From contig CBKZAG010000001.1 in assembly GCA_966692625.1 (NCBI GenBank), positions 1-64,000 of the forward strand: a stretch of DNA of 64,000 nt. Reading direction: 5' to 3'. Shown in pieces: positions 50,306 through 58,991 of the stretch (the stretch's first letter is position 1; every line of letters begins with the position of its first letter). Below the pieces are notes generated by a model. The model did not search any database and was not told where the DNA came from. It worked only from the letters and a program-made list of their open reading frames with translations. The position numbers and the translations under genes are program-made. Source of the stretch: CAMLOF01 sp966692625. GTDB lineage: Bacteria; Pseudomonadota; Gammaproteobacteria; Burkholderiales; Burkholderiaceae_C.

Positions 50306-51084
50306 CCATCACACTTTATCCATCGCTCAAGGACCGCGTCGTCTTCATTTCCGGCGGCAGTTCGGGCATCGGCGCCGAACTCGTGCGGGCTTTTGCCGCA
50401 CAGGGCGCAAAGGTGGCCTTCTGCGGCCTGCGCGCCGACGGGGGCCAGGCGCTCGTCGAGGAAGTCACAGCGGCGGGGCACGCCGAACCGTGGTTCGCCC
50501 CTTGCGACGTGCGCGACGTGGCGGCCTACCAGGCACTGCTGGCCGACGTGGCCAAGCGCCTCGGGCCGGTACGCGTTCTCGTCAACAACGCCGGCCGCGA
50601 CGACCGCCACACGATGGAGGAGGTCACACCAGAATACTGGGACGAGCGGCTGGCGCTGAACCTCAAGCACTACTTCTTTGCGATCCAGGCGGTCGCCCCT
50701 GGAATGGCCGAGGCCGGCGGTGGATCGATCATCAACATGGGATCGGTTTCGTGGATGCGCGGGCGGCCCAACCTTGTGGGATACACCACCGCGAAGGCGG
50801 GCATTCTCGGCCTCACCCGGACCTTGGCGCGTGAACTGGGCGGGCGAAACATCCGTGTCAACGCCATCGTGCCGGGCGCCATCGTCACGGAACGCCAGAC
50901 GACGCTGCACCGCGATCCAGACGCCGACCGCGCTTTTCTGGATGCGCAGTGCCTCAAGGTCCGGCTGTATCCCGAGCATGTTGCGCGGCCCACGCTGTTC
51001 CTGGCAGCCGACGACAGCGACGGCATGACCGGGCAGCACGTGCTGGTGGACGCCGGCATTGCGCAGCAGTCCATCGTGTCGTGA
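50302..51084 (+). CDS. Short-chain dehydrogenase, sugar dehydrogenase-like
   Basis: The 260-residue SDR has the cofactor motif SGGSSGIGAELV, NNAGRDD and the catalytic set N, S (GSVSW) and Y-T-T-A-K. This family includes D-xylose, L-fucose and L-arabinose dehydrogenases that act at C1. It is the most likely first enzyme of the pathway. It overlaps the lactonase by four bases. Confidence 0.87.
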   Translation: MTITLYPSLKDRVVFISGGSSGIGAELVRAFAAQGAKVAFCGLRADGGQALVEEVTAAGHAEPWFAPCDVRDVAAYQALLADVAKRLGPVRVLVNNAGRDDRHTMEEVTPEYWDERLALNLKHYFFAIQAVAPGMAEAGGGSIINMGSVSWMRGRPNLVGYTTAKAGILGLTRTLARELGGRNIRVNAIVPGAIVTERQTTLHRDPDADRAFLDAQCLKVRLYPEHVARPTLFLAADDSDGMTGQHVLVDAGIAQQSIVS

Positions 51085-51095
51085 GCGGGGGAGCC

Positions 51096-52577
51096 ATGAA
51101 CCAACGTACAGATTCACCGCTGGCGCAGCTGGCCGACGCTACGCTGCTGCGCTTCGACGCATTGATCGGAGGCACGTGGACAGCGGGCGGCGCACGCTTT
51201 CCCGTCGTGGACCCGGCCACCGGCATCACACTGGCCGAAGTGGCCAACCTGGGGCATGAGGAGGCGCAGGAGGCCATTGCGGCCGCCGATCGCGCCGGGC
51301 CCGCCTGGCGTGCCCAGACCGCCAAGCAGCGGGCAGCCGTCTTGCAGCGCTGGGCGGCGCTCTTGCATGCGCACGCCGATGACCTTGCCCGCATCATGAC
51401 GGCCGAGCAAGGCAAGCCGCTGGCCGAAGCCCGGGCCGAGATCGGCTTTGGGGCCAGTTTCATTGAATGGTTTGCCGAGGAGTCCCGGCGGGTCTACGGC
51501 GAGACGATCCCGACCACCGACACGGACAAACGCTACCTCGTGATCCGCCAGCCCATCGGCGTATGCGCGGCGATCACCCCCTGGAACTTCCCGGTCGCAA
51601 TGATCACCCGCAAGGTTGCACCGGCTCTTGCCGCGGGGTGCACGGTGGTTGTCAAACCTGCGGAGCAGACCCCCTTGTGCGCCCTGGCCGTGGCAGAACT
51701 GGGACGCCGCGCCGGTTTGCCGGACGGGGTGCTCAACGTCGTGACGGGGGACGGCGAACACTCCATCGCCATTGGCCGTGCCCTGTGTGAACACGACATG
51801 GTTCGACACCTCTCCTTCACCGGAAGCACCGAGGTTGGCCGAATCCTGATGCAGCAATGCGCACCCACGATCAAGAAGCTGTCGCTGGAGCTGGGCGGAA
51901 ATGCACCGTTCATCGTGTTTGACGATGCCGACCTTGACGCGGCCGTCGAAGGAGCTTTGATCAGCAAGTTCCGCAACGCTGGGCAAACCTGTGTCTGTGC
52001 AAACCGCCTGTACGTACAAGCCGGTGTGTACGACCGTTTCGTACAGAAGCTGGCGGCCAGAGCGGGCGAGATCCGGGTTGGCAACGGGTTTGACGATGGG
52101 GTGCAGCAGGGGCCGCTGATCGATGCAGATGCGCTGACCAAGGTTGAGATGCACGTTGCCGACGCCACAGCCAAAGGTGCGCGCGTGGTTGTGGGCGGCG
52201 AGCGCACCGGCGTGAACAGCTACGCGCCCACCGTGCTGGCGGAGGCGAACGACGCCATGTTGTGCGCCCGCGAGGAGACTTTCGGCCCCGTCGCGCCGGT
52301 GTTCCGCTTCGATACGGAGGCCGAGGTCATCGCGCTCGCGAACGCGACCGAGTTCGGCTTGGCCAGCTACTTTTTCAGCCGCGACCTTGGCCGCATCTTC
52401 CGTGTCGGCGAAGCGCTGGAATACGGCATGGTGGGGGTCAACACGGGCTTGATCTCGACGGCGGAGGTACCGTTCGGGGGCGTCAAACAGTCGGGACTTG
52501 GGCGTGAAGGCTCCCGCCACGGCATGGACGAGTACCTGGAGACCAAGTACCTGTGCCTTGCAGGCATCGCCGCCTGA
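51096..52577 (+). CDS. NAD(P)-dependent aldehyde dehydrogenase (succinate-semialdehyde type)
   Basis: The 493-residue enzyme has the catalytic glutamate in LELGGNAPFI and nucleophilic cysteine in AGQTCVCANR. The sequence resembles GabD and 2-oxoglutarate-semialdehyde dehydrogenases. It could oxidise glycolaldehyde or lactaldehyde released by the aldolase, or a semialdehyde in a Weimberg-type branch. ATG 51096 follows GGGGGAG. Confidence 0.9.
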   Translation: MNQRTDSPLAQLADATLLRFDALIGGTWTAGGARFPVVDPATGITLAEVANLGHEEAQEAIAAADRAGPAWRAQTAKQRAAVLQRWAALLHAHADDLARIMTAEQGKPLAEARAEIGFGASFIEWFAEESRRVYGETIPTTDTDKRYLVIRQPIGVCAAITPWNFPVAMITRKVAPALAAGCTVVVKPAEQTPLCALAVAELGRRAGLPDGVLNVVTGDGEHSIAIGRALCEHDMVRHLSFTGSTEVGRILMQQCAPTIKKLSLELGGNAPFIVFDDADLDAAVEGALISKFRNAGQTCVCANRLYVQAGVYDRFVQKLAARAGEIRVGNGFDDGVQQGPLIDADALTKVEMHVADATAKGARVVVGGERTGVNSYAPTVLAEANDAMLCAREETFGPVAPVFRFDTEAEVIALANATEFGLASYFFSRDLGRIFRVGEALEYGMVGVNTGLISTAEVPFGGVKQSGLGREGSRHGMDEYLETKYLCLAGIAA

Positions 52578-52589
52578 GCGTGACATGGC

Positions 52590-53369
52590 ATGTCATCCAT
52601 GACACTGCTGCAGCATGCAGCTTACCTGGCTTGCGTGGCCGCCGCCTGTTATGTACAGAACCTGACGGGTTTTGCGTTTGGCCTCGTCTTGCTGGGTCTG
52701 GCGGGGCTGACCGAGGTGGCGGCCCTGCCTGACGTGACCAACGTCGTCAGTGTTCTGGTTCTGGTCAACGCGATCGGGCTGTTCCGCTCGTCCCGCCCTC
52801 AATTCGACCGCGACGCCATGGTCCCGGTCATGGCGACTTCCTTGCCGGGCGTGCTGGGCGGTGTCTTGCTGCTCGGCTGGCTGGGCGACAACGTGGTGGT
52901 GGTCCTCGAACTGCTCCTGGGGCTGACGATCTTTGTCTGCGCCGGTGTGCTGCTGTTCGAGGCGAAAGCGCGGCCTGCGCGGTCGTCGCGGGCCAGCTTC
53001 GCGGGCGTCGGCCTGGTGTCCGGGGTGCTGGGCGGTCTGTTTTCCACGGCCGGCCCTCCGCTGGTATTCCACTTCTACCGGCAACCGCTTCCTTTTCGCG
53101 TGATTCGCGACACGCTGGTGGCCATCTTTGCCGTGAACGCGGTGGTGCGGCTGGCCCTGATGGCAGGCACAGGTCGTTTCGGCAGCGACGCTCTGTGGCT
53201 CAGCATCGAGGCCGTGCCCTTGGTGTTGCTGCAGACGCGCTTGATGGCCCGCTGGCCGCCGCGGTGGCAGCCCCGGACGATCAAGCTTGTGGTCTGCGTG
53301 CTCCTGGTGTTCGTTGCTGCAGGGCTTGTGGTTCCTGCACTGCAGACGGTTTGGGCGCGGAGCCTTTGA
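52590..53369 (+). CDS. TSUP/TauE-SafE-family membrane transporter
   Basis: The 259-residue product has about eight hydrophobic segments (LTGFAFGLVLLGLAGL, GVGLVSGVLGGLFSTAGPPLVF). The GGLFSTAGPP block is the family signature. Substrates are typically sulfonates or organic acids. It closes the sugar operon and its 3' end overlaps the convergent MFS gene by 89 bases. Confidence 0.82.
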   Translation: MSSMTLLQHAAYLACVAAACYVQNLTGFAFGLVLLGLAGLTEVAALPDVTNVVSVLVLVNAIGLFRSSRPQFDRDAMVPVMATSLPGVLGGVLLLGWLGDNVVVVLELLLGLTIFVCAGVLLFEAKARPARSSRASFAGVGLVSGVLGGLFSTAGPPLVFHFYRQPLPFRVIRDTLVAIFAVNAVVRLALMAGTGRFGSDALWLSIEAVPLVLLQTRLMARWPPRWQPRTIKLVVCVLLVFVAAGLVVPALQTVWARSL

Positions 53370-54549
53370 GCTGCGCCAATGATGTGACCCCGGCACAGAC
53401 CAGCAACACCGGGCCCAGCCACAGGCCCGCTTCAAGGCGGCCCGAAGCATCTGCAATCCAACCCGCCAGCACCGGCCCGATGGACTGCCCCAGGGAGAAA
53501 GCGGCCGTCAGGGCGCCCAGGGCGCCTGCCAGTTGAGGCGCTGGCAGCATTCGCTGGGCGACCAGGCTCACCGCGGCAGGCCCGGCCATGAAGCTGGCAC
53601 CGAAGACAAGCGCCGAAAACGCGAGCGAAGGCAGAAGAGGGGAGAGCAGCACCGGAACCGATCCGATGGCCACACAGACAGAGACGACGGCAAAGCCGTG
53701 GCCGTTGCGCAGCCTTGCCAGGCCCCGACCCCATGCGGGCGTGGCAAGCAGCGAGGCCAGTCCGAGGGCACAGAAGAAAATGGACGTAGCCGTTGTGCTG
53801 TATCCCTGCTGACGCAGCAACGCGATGACGAAGGTCGTGTAGCCGACATAACCCGCGCCAAAGAGGGCATTGGCCGCCAGGCTGGGCCACAAAGGCCTGA
53901 GGCCGCTTCCATCTTGCGCGCGCGGCTGGTGGGCGTTGCCGCCGGGCAGCGCCTTGGCCGCCGCGGTGCTGACGAAGGCCGCCAGAACGGCCGCAGCCCC
54001 CATCAGCAGCCAGGCGGCCTGCCAGCCGTTCGCACTGGCTTCCACCCAATGCGGCAGCACGCTGCCCGCCAGCACCATGCCCATGCCAGAGCCGCCAAAG
54101 TAGCAGGCAAGGGCGGTGGCAGGCCGCTGTGGCATGGCACGTGCGGCCAAGGCCGTGCCCAGCACAAAGGTCACGGCCGTGCTCACGCCGCCGAAAAAGC
54201 GCACGGTCATGAACGTGTGCCAATCATCCACCAGGCCGCTGAGCAGCAGTGCAAGAGCACTGAGCAGCATGCTGGCGCCAAAGCCTTTGCTTTCGCCCCA
54301 GCGGCGCCCGATGAACGCCGAAGCGGCGGCGCCGATCAGGTAGCCCAGGCCGTTGGCCGTGTTCAAAGCGCCCGCTTGCGACAGGCTCCAGCCCAGGTCG
54401 CTTTGCATGGCCGGCAGCAGGAGCGCGTAGGAAAAACGCGAAAAACCCAGCGCCACCAGCGGCGCCAACGCCAGCGCCAGGACTTTTGACAAGCCGTTGA
54501 ACCGGGTACTGATGCTTGTGCCGTCCGCGGTGTCGCTCGCGGTATTCAT
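53281..54549 (-). CDS. MFS transporter (YbfB/YjiJ family)
   Basis: The 422-residue product has about twelve hydrophobic segments (LGFSRFSYALLLPAMQSDLGWSLSQ, LNTANGLGYLIGA). ATG 54549 overlaps the regulator stop by four bases; upstream sequence in this frame belongs to the regulator gene. Its last 29 codons lie opposite the end of the TSUP gene, and the tail after about residue 398 is non-membrane and proline-rich. Confidence 0.87.
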   Translation of the reverse strand: MNTASDTADGTSISTRFNGLSKVLALALAPLVALGFSRFSYALLLPAMQSDLGWSLSQAGALNTANGLGYLIGAAASAFIGRRWGESKGFGASMLLSALALLLSGLVDDWHTFMTVRFFGGVSTAVTFVLGTALAARAMPQRPATALACYFGGSGMGMVLAGSVLPHWVEASANGWQAAWLLMGAAAVLAAFVSTAAAKALPGGNAHQPRAQDGSGLRPLWPSLAANALFGAGYVGYTTFVIALLRQQGYSTTATSIFFCALGLASLLATPAWGRGLARLRNGHGFAVVSVCVAIGSVPVLLSPLLPSLAFSALVFGASFMAGPAAVSLVAQRMLPAPQLAGALGALTAAFSLGQSIGPVLAGWIADASGRLEAGLWLGPVLLVCAGVTSLAQLKGSAPKPSAVQEPQALQQRTPGARRPQA

Positions 54550-55289
54550 GACCGCTGACCGAACAGTTTCAAAAGGTCGACGTCTGTGGAGGGTGGTTCG
54601 AGCCGCAGCTTGCGTTCGGCACTTTGCAGGTGTTCGTCCATCAGTTGGCAGGCACGCTCGGCGTCGCCTGCGGCAATGGCGTCGAGAATGGCCGTGTGCT
54701 CTTCGAACGAGCACACATTGCGCCCGGGCGCAATGTAGAGCGCCTTCATCAGCGTCGTGCGCGCCACCAGGGCGTTCATGATTTCTTCCAGCTCGTGGTT
54801 GCCCAGGATGCGTGCTGCCGCCAAGTGGTACTCGCCAGACAGGCGAATCCAGTTGGTGCGGTCACCCTTCTGGTAAGCCTGTGTCTCGTCATCGACCAGG
54901 CGGCGAAGGCCGGTGATGTCGCCAGGCCGTGCGCAGGCACACAGGCGACGCATCAGCCCCCCTTCAATCAGGCGGCGCACCTCGAAAACCTCGTGCATCT
55001 CGGTCTGGGTGGGTTGCGCCACCGCAGCGCCCTTGTTGTGCTGCAGCTCCACGACCTTTTCGTTTGCCAGGCGAACCAGCACCCGCCGCAACAGAGAGCG
55101 GTTTACCCCAAAGGCTTCGCACAGCGGCGTTTCCACCAGACGCGTGCCAGGAGGGAGTTTTTGTGACAAAACGGCATCGACGATCGCTTTGTGAACACGC
55201 GTTTCGTCCGCCAGTTCCTGAGACTGGCCAGCGTCGTCAGCGTCCGCTGCGGGCGCGATCTGGAGGGGTTTGTTCCTGGGGCGTGCCAT
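54546..55289 (-). CDS. GntR-family regulator (FCD type)
   Basis: The 247-residue product has a helix-turn-helix with LCEAFGVNRSLLRRVLVRLANEKVV at about 60-90, and an FCD domain with HLAAARILGNHELEEIMN and EEHTAILDAIAAGD. It diverges from the peptide ABC operon and sits in an operon with an MFS gene. It probably controls the ABC operon through the AT-rich gap. Confidence 0.9.
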   Translation of the reverse strand: MARPRNKPLQIAPAADADDAGQSQELADETRVHKAIVDAVLSQKLPPGTRLVETPLCEAFGVNRSLLRRVLVRLANEKVVELQHNKGAAVAQPTQTEMHEVFEVRRLIEGGLMRRLCACARPGDITGLRRLVDDETQAYQKGDRTNWIRLSGEYHLAAARILGNHELEEIMNALVARTTLMKALYIAPGRNVCSFEEHTAILDAIAAGDAERACQLMDEHLQSAERKLRLEPPSTDVDLLKLFGQRS

Positions 55290-55351
55290 GTTGATCCCTG
55301 TAAGAAAGGCTGAATTGTGCCATGCGGGTTTCTATGGTAACAAACGCCTGA

Positions 55352-55389
55352 ATAATTGTTGCAAAACTTTTTATTTATGTGACAATAAT
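55352..55389. promoter_or_regulatory. AT-rich inverted repeat, candidate GntR operator
   Basis: ATAATTGT (55352-55359) and ACAATAAT (55382-55389) match at 7 of 8 positions as an inverted repeat, spaced 22 bases apart, inside an AT-rich gap of 154 bases in an otherwise GC-rich window. It lies 55 bases before the binding-protein GTG and could hold the promoters of both divergent transcripts. Confidence 0.4.
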
Positions 55390-55443
55390 CCCACGAATCG
55401 ACACAAGACGTCGATCGAGCTGACCAACCCAAGAGGAGACATC

Positions 55444-57039
55444 GTGAAGCAGCAACTTTTTTCCCGCGCCCTGGTGGCACTGATCGCTGGCCTGGGCCTG
55501 CAAACCGGCATGGCGCAGGCGCCAGCCCAATCGCTGACCTGGTCTGCCAACCTGGACGCGCTGTCCATGGACCCGCACTCGACCAACAACAGCTTCACCA
55601 ACGCATTCGTGAGCAACATCTACGAAGCGCTGGTCCGTTTCAATGACAAGCTGCAGATCGAGCCCGCGCTGGCAACCTCCTGGAAGGTGGTCAGCCCCAC
55701 GGTCTGGCGCTTCACGTTGCGCCAAGGGGTGAAGTTCCACAACGGCGAGACGTTCGATGCCGATGACGTGGTGTTTTCCTGGCAACGGGTGAACACCCCA
55801 GGTTCACTGGTCAAGGGCAACCTCAGCGACATCAAAGACGTGCGCAAGGTTGACGCCAACACGGTGGACGTGGAAACGCACAACCCCATGCCCATCCTGA
55901 CCAATGAACTGGTGCAGCTTCTGGTCATGGACAAGGGGTGGTCTGAAGCAAACCGCTCCACCGAAGCCAGCGACCTGCAGAAACAGAAGGAAAACCACGC
56001 CAACCGCAACACCAACGGCACCGGCCCCTTCATGCTGAAGCAGCGTGACGTTGACACCCGCACGGTGCTGACGGCCTTTGCAGGCTGGTGGGACAAGCCC
56101 AGGCACAACCTGGGCGAGGTGACGTTCATGCCCATCAAGTCGGATGCGACCCGCACCTCGGCCCTGATCAGCGGCAGCATCGACGTTTCCGTCAGCGTCC
56201 CGCTGCAGGACGTCCCACGCCTGCAATCCAGCGGTGTAGACGTGGTCCAAGGCCCTGAGCTGCGCACCATCTTCCTGGGCATGGACCAGGAGCGCGACGA
56301 GTTGCTCTACAGCGATGTCAAGGGCAAGAACCCCTTCAAGGACAAACGTGTCCGCCAGGCGGTCTACCATGCCATCGACATCGAAGCGATCAAGCGCTCG
56401 GTGATGCGCAACGCCTCGTGGCCTGCTGGCACTCTGTTGTCGCCATACCTCAATGGCTCGCCCAACTCGCTCAACAAGCGCTTGCTGTCCTACGACCAGG
56501 CCGCCGCGAAGAAACTGCTGGCCGACGCGGGCTACCCCAACGGTTTCACCGTGGGCATGCAATGCCCGAACGACCGCTACGTCTACGACGAGGCGATCTG
56601 CCTGGCCATCTCTTCCATGCTGGCGCGCGTGGGCATCAAGACCAACTTGACGATCGAACCGACGGCGCGCTGGAGCGTCCGGCTCAACACCAATGACGTG
56701 TCCTTCTACATCGTTGGCCACGCCGGGCTGCCCATGGCAGACTCTTACGGTTTGCTCAAAGACGTGGTGCACACCCGCACCCAGAGGGAAGGCTCCCTGA
56801 ATGCCGGCCGCTACAGCAACCCCAAGTTTGACGCCTACCTGCCCCGTATCGCAGCCGAAATCGATACGGCCAGACGCAACAAGCTGATCGAGGAAGCCGT
56901 TGCACTTGAGCGGGAGGACATTTCGCATGTGCCACTGCACCAGCAGCCCATCACCTGGGCTGCGCGCAAGGGTATCCAACTGGCCCAGGCGCCCGACAAC
57001 CAGATGCGGCTGTGGCTGGTACGCGCACCGGCCAAGTAA
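55444..57039 (+). CDS. Peptide/nickel-type ABC transporter substrate-binding protein (DppA family)
   Basis: The 531-residue family 5 binding protein has a signal peptide (about 1-25, ending GMAQA). Mature landmarks include LDPHSTNN-like LSMDPHSTNNSFTN, YEALVRFNDKLQIEPALATSW and FHNGETFDADDVVFSW. The start is GTG at 55444 behind AGAGGAG. It begins an operon of binding protein, two permeases and two ATPases. The ligand may be a peptide or an amide. Confidence 0.93.
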   Translation: MKQQLFSRALVALIAGLGLQTGMAQAPAQSLTWSANLDALSMDPHSTNNSFTNAFVSNIYEALVRFNDKLQIEPALATSWKVVSPTVWRFTLRQGVKFHNGETFDADDVVFSWQRVNTPGSLVKGNLSDIKDVRKVDANTVDVETHNPMPILTNELVQLLVMDKGWSEANRSTEASDLQKQKENHANRNTNGTGPFMLKQRDVDTRTVLTAFAGWWDKPRHNLGEVTFMPIKSDATRTSALISGSIDVSVSVPLQDVPRLQSSGVDVVQGPELRTIFLGMDQERDELLYSDVKGKNPFKDKRVRQAVYHAIDIEAIKRSVMRNASWPAGTLLSPYLNGSPNSLNKRLLSYDQAAAKKLLADAGYPNGFTVGMQCPNDRYVYDEAICLAISSMLARVGIKTNLTIEPTARWSVRLNTNDVSFYIVGHAGLPMADSYGLLKDVVHTRTQREGSLNAGRYSNPKFDAYLPRIAAEIDTARRNKLIEEAVALEREDISHVPLHQQPITWAARKGIQLAQAPDNQMRLWLVRAPAK

Positions 57040-57066
57040 CAGAAGCATCAAGCGCAGTTAAGCAAA

Positions 57067-58035
57067 ATGATCCGCTTCATCACTGCCCGGCTGGCCAATG
57101 GCTTGCTGGTGATGGCTGTCGTCTCTCTGCTGGCCTTTGGCCTGTTCAACTTCATCGGTGACCCGGTCAACAACCTCGCGGGAGAGAACGCGACCGCCGA
57201 AGAAAAAGCAGCCCTGCGCGAAAGCCTGGGGCTGGACCAGCCGCTGCCCCTGCAGTACCTGCGCTTCGTGGGCAGGGCACTGCAGGGCGAGTTCGGTGTT
57301 TCGTACCGCAACCTCGAACCGGTGGCGCAGGTCATCGCCTCGCGCCTGCCCGCAACGCTGGAGCTCGCTCTGGTGGCTGCCGTGCTGGCGCTGGCGGTGG
57401 GCATTCCCCTTGGGGTGTACAGCGGCATACGGCCACGCTCGGCTGGCGCCCGCGCACTGCAGGTGGCGTCGCTGGTCGGGATTTCGGTGCCATCCTTCGT
57501 CACCGGTATCCTGCTCATACTCGTGTTTTCGGTCGGCCTGAACTGGCTGCCCGCGTTCGGGCGCGGGGAACTGACTCAGGTGGGTGGCTGGAACACCGGG
57601 TTGCTGACCGCCAGCGGCTGGGCGTCGCTGGTGATGCCCGCCATCACACTGGCCTTGTTCCAGCTCACGCTGTTCATGCGGCTGACCCGCACGCAGATGA
57701 TGGAAGTCATGCGCACCGAGTACATCAAGTTCGCCCGGGCACGTGGCCTGCGGGAGCGCTCGGTGCACTTCAAGCACGCGTTGCGCAACACGCTGATCCC
57801 CATCATCACCGTGGCAGGCTTGCAGATCGGCGCCATGATCGCTTTCTCGATCATCACCGAGACCGTGTTCCAGTGGCCAGGACTCGGGCTGCTCATCATC
57901 CAGGCCATCACCTTCAGCGACGTGCCCGTCATCGCAGCCTACCTCCTGCTGATTGCACTGCTGTTTGTCGTCATCAACACCGTGGTCGACCTGCTGTATT
58001 TCGCCGTCGATCCGCGCCTGCGCACCTCGCGCTGA
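57067..58035 (+). CDS. Peptide-type ABC permease 1 (DppB family)
   Basis: The 322-residue permease has about six hydrophobic segments. It has the GDPVNNL and DQPLPLQYLRFV segments of DppB proteins and the coupling segment EYIKFARARGLRERSVHFKHALRNTL. It starts 27 bases after the binding protein. Confidence 0.94.
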   Translation: MIRFITARLANGLLVMAVVSLLAFGLFNFIGDPVNNLAGENATAEEKAALRESLGLDQPLPLQYLRFVGRALQGEFGVSYRNLEPVAQVIASRLPATLELALVAAVLALAVGIPLGVYSGIRPRSAGARALQVASLVGISVPSFVTGILLILVFSVGLNWLPAFGRGELTQVGGWNTGLLTASGWASLVMPAITLALFQLTLFMRLTRTQMMEVMRTEYIKFARARGLRERSVHFKHALRNTLIPIITVAGLQIGAMIAFSIITETVFQWPGLGLLIIQAITFSDVPVIAAYLLLIALLFVVINTVVDLLYFAVDPRLRTSR

Positions 58036-58051
58036 GAGGAGCCCCCCCATC

Positions 58052-58975
58052 ATGAACACACTCGTTTCGGGCTGGCGCCGTGTGCGCAATGCCGATCTGG
58101 TCTGGCAATTGCGCCGTTCCCCCGAGGCCATGATCGCGGCCTTCCTGCTGGTGGTTTACGCGGTGATGGCTTTGGCCGCGCCCTGGCTGGCACCGCAGAA
58201 CCCCTTCGACCCCGCTGCGCTCGACATCCTCGACGCCCGCATGCCTCCCGTCTGGATGGAAGGCGGTCAATGGCGCTTTCTGCTGGGCACCGACGGCCAG
58301 GGCCGTGACCTGGTCTCGGTCATGCTTTACGGCTTGCGCATTTCGCTGCTGGTCGGTCTGGCGTCCACAGCGGTGGCCATGGCACTGGGTGTGGCGCTTG
58401 GCCTGCTGGCGGGTTACAGCGGCGGCCGGCTGGATGCGCTCATCATGCGCGCTGCCGACGTCCAGCTGAGCTTTCCCGCCATCCTCGTGGCGCTGCTGAT
58501 CGACGGTCTGTCTCGCACGGTGATGCCGCGCGAGATCTACGAAGAGATGTCGCTGTACATCGTGGTGCTGGCCATCGCGCTTGCCAACTGGGTGCAATAC
58601 GCCCGCACGGTGCGCGGCTTGACGCTCGTCGAAAAAGACAAGGACTACGTCAATGCCGCACGTCTGATTGGCATGGGCCGCATTCGCATCCTGTGGCGGC
58701 ACGTGCTGCCCAATGTGCTGAGCCCTGTGATGGTGATCGCAACACTGTCCATCGGCTTGGCCATCCTCACCGAGGCCACGCTGAGCTTTCTGGGGCTGGG
58801 CGTTCCCGCCAGCTCACCTTCTCTGGGCACCCTGATCCGCATCGGCAATGAAGTGCTGTTCTCCGGCGAGTGGTGGATCACCGTCATGCCCGGTCTGCTG
58901 CTGGTGGGCCTGGTGCTGGGGGTCAACCTGTTTGGCGACTGGCTGCGTGACGTCCTCAACCCCCGGCTGAAATGA
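58052..58975 (+). CDS. Peptide-type ABC permease 2 (DppC family)
   Basis: The 307-residue permease has the DppC signature LGTDGQGRDLVSVMLYG, about six hydrophobic segments and the coupling region DYVNAARLIGMGRIRILWRHVLPN. ATG 58052 follows GAGAGGAG. Confidence 0.94.
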   Translation: MNTLVSGWRRVRNADLVWQLRRSPEAMIAAFLLVVYAVMALAAPWLAPQNPFDPAALDILDARMPPVWMEGGQWRFLLGTDGQGRDLVSVMLYGLRISLLVGLASTAVAMALGVALGLLAGYSGGRLDALIMRAADVQLSFPAILVALLIDGLSRTVMPREIYEEMSLYIVVLAIALANWVQYARTVRGLTLVEKDKDYVNAARLIGMGRIRILWRHVLPNVLSPVMVIATLSIGLAILTEATLSFLGLGVPASSPSLGTLIRIGNEVLFSGEWWITVMPGLLLVGLVLGVNLFGDWLRDVLNPRLK

Positions 58976-58991
58976 GATGAAGGAACCACAC

